A DNA stretch of 64,000 bases from Agromyces sp. S2-1-8. Its GTDB lineage: Bacteria > Actinomycetota > Actinomycetes > Actinomycetales > Microbacteriaceae. Positions 61,664 to 64,000 of this stretch are shown piece by piece. A program made the position numbers and the translations under genes. Where the stretch lies: NCBI RefSeq assembly GCF_021129215.1, contig NZ_JAJOLP010000001.1:620001-684000 (forward strand), given 5' to 3'. The notes under the pieces are model-generated. The model saw only the letters and a list, made by a program, of their open reading frames with translations. It was not told where the DNA came from and ran no database searches. Each line of letters starts with the position of its first letter. Position 1 is the first letter of the stretch.

Positions 61664-64000
<2,337 letters not shown>

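Overview
The window comes from a high-GC actinobacterium, most likely Microbacteriaceae (Agromyces/Microbacterium-like). The evidence is composition and codon use (GCC/GCG Ala, CTC/GTC, TCG Ser), GTG/TTG starts, ATGA/GTGA overlaps, and the conserved origin-proximal block fhaA-fhaB-pstP-ftsW/rodA-pbpA-pknA-pknB-trpG-sortase-crgA-rhomboid-ppiA ... tRNA-Ala, tRNA-Ile, DUF3566, gyrA, which follows the gene order known from Mycobacterium and other actinobacteria. I see no insertion sequence, prophage, integrase or CRISPR array.

Layout. 1-4151 (minus): a semialdehyde/valine-type catabolic cluster (two mmsB paralogs, mmsA, a zinc alcohol dehydrogenase) with a divergent LysR regulator. 5.4-9.5 kb (minus): an MHS-type transporter, a FAD hydroxylase and a DNA/RNA non-specific nuclease. 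9.5-14.9 kb: GAP-family membrane protein, CPA1 Na+/H+ antiporter, PPOX-family protein, an unknown 87-residue protein and an amino-acid permease. 14.9-25.8 kb: a two-flavin fusion enzyme with a divergent HxlR regulator, PfkB kinase, AlkA-like glycosylase, PLP decarboxylase, flavin reductase-like plus nitronate monooxygenase pair, YbaK-type deacylase, and an ECF sigma factor divergent from an NTF2-like protein. 25.8-34.2 kb: FAD monooxygenase-MarR operon, HMCES/YedK, GntR plus nucleoside deaminase, GNAT, flotillin, CGNR regulator with a divergent alpha/beta hydrolase, tRNA-Leu. 34.4-37.7 kb: beta-phosphoglucomutase-like phosphatase overlapping a GH65 phosphorylase. 37.7-51 kb: the conserved cell-wall/division signalling block. 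51-59 kb: a dipeptide-type ABC transporter with an amidohydrolase under a divergent TetR regulator. 59-61 kb: a small-ORF transcription unit, Nudix hydrolase and a membrane protein. 61-64 kb: tRNA-Ala, tRNA-Ile, DUF3566 protein and gyrA (cut by the right edge).

How genes work together. FhaA/FhaB read phosphothreonine marks made by PknA/PknB and removed by PstP, steering the SEDS protein and PbpA; CrgA and a possible CwsA-like protein belong to the same division/elongation machinery. The pgmB-like phosphatase converts the beta-glucose 1-phosphate that a GH65 phosphorylase would release. Several catabolic units carry their own regulator with a visible palindromic operator (LysR, HxlR, MarR, GntR, TetR).

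Most interesting signals. (1) A 10-mer, GGATGCCTCG, occurs about 30 times on both strands in coding and non-coding DNA, far above chance. (2) A short transcription unit at 59.08-59.84 kb has a promoter, a 24-codon ORF, a series of hairpins, an 81-codon ORF and a terminator, resembling leader-peptide control. (3) A perfect palindrome at 58.19 kb supplies the -35 box of two divergent promoters. (4) A sigma factor has a separately encoded NTF2-like partner behind an ECF41-like promoter. (5) Two perfect DnaA boxes with degenerate ones lie between crgA and the rhomboid gene, away from the expected oriC.
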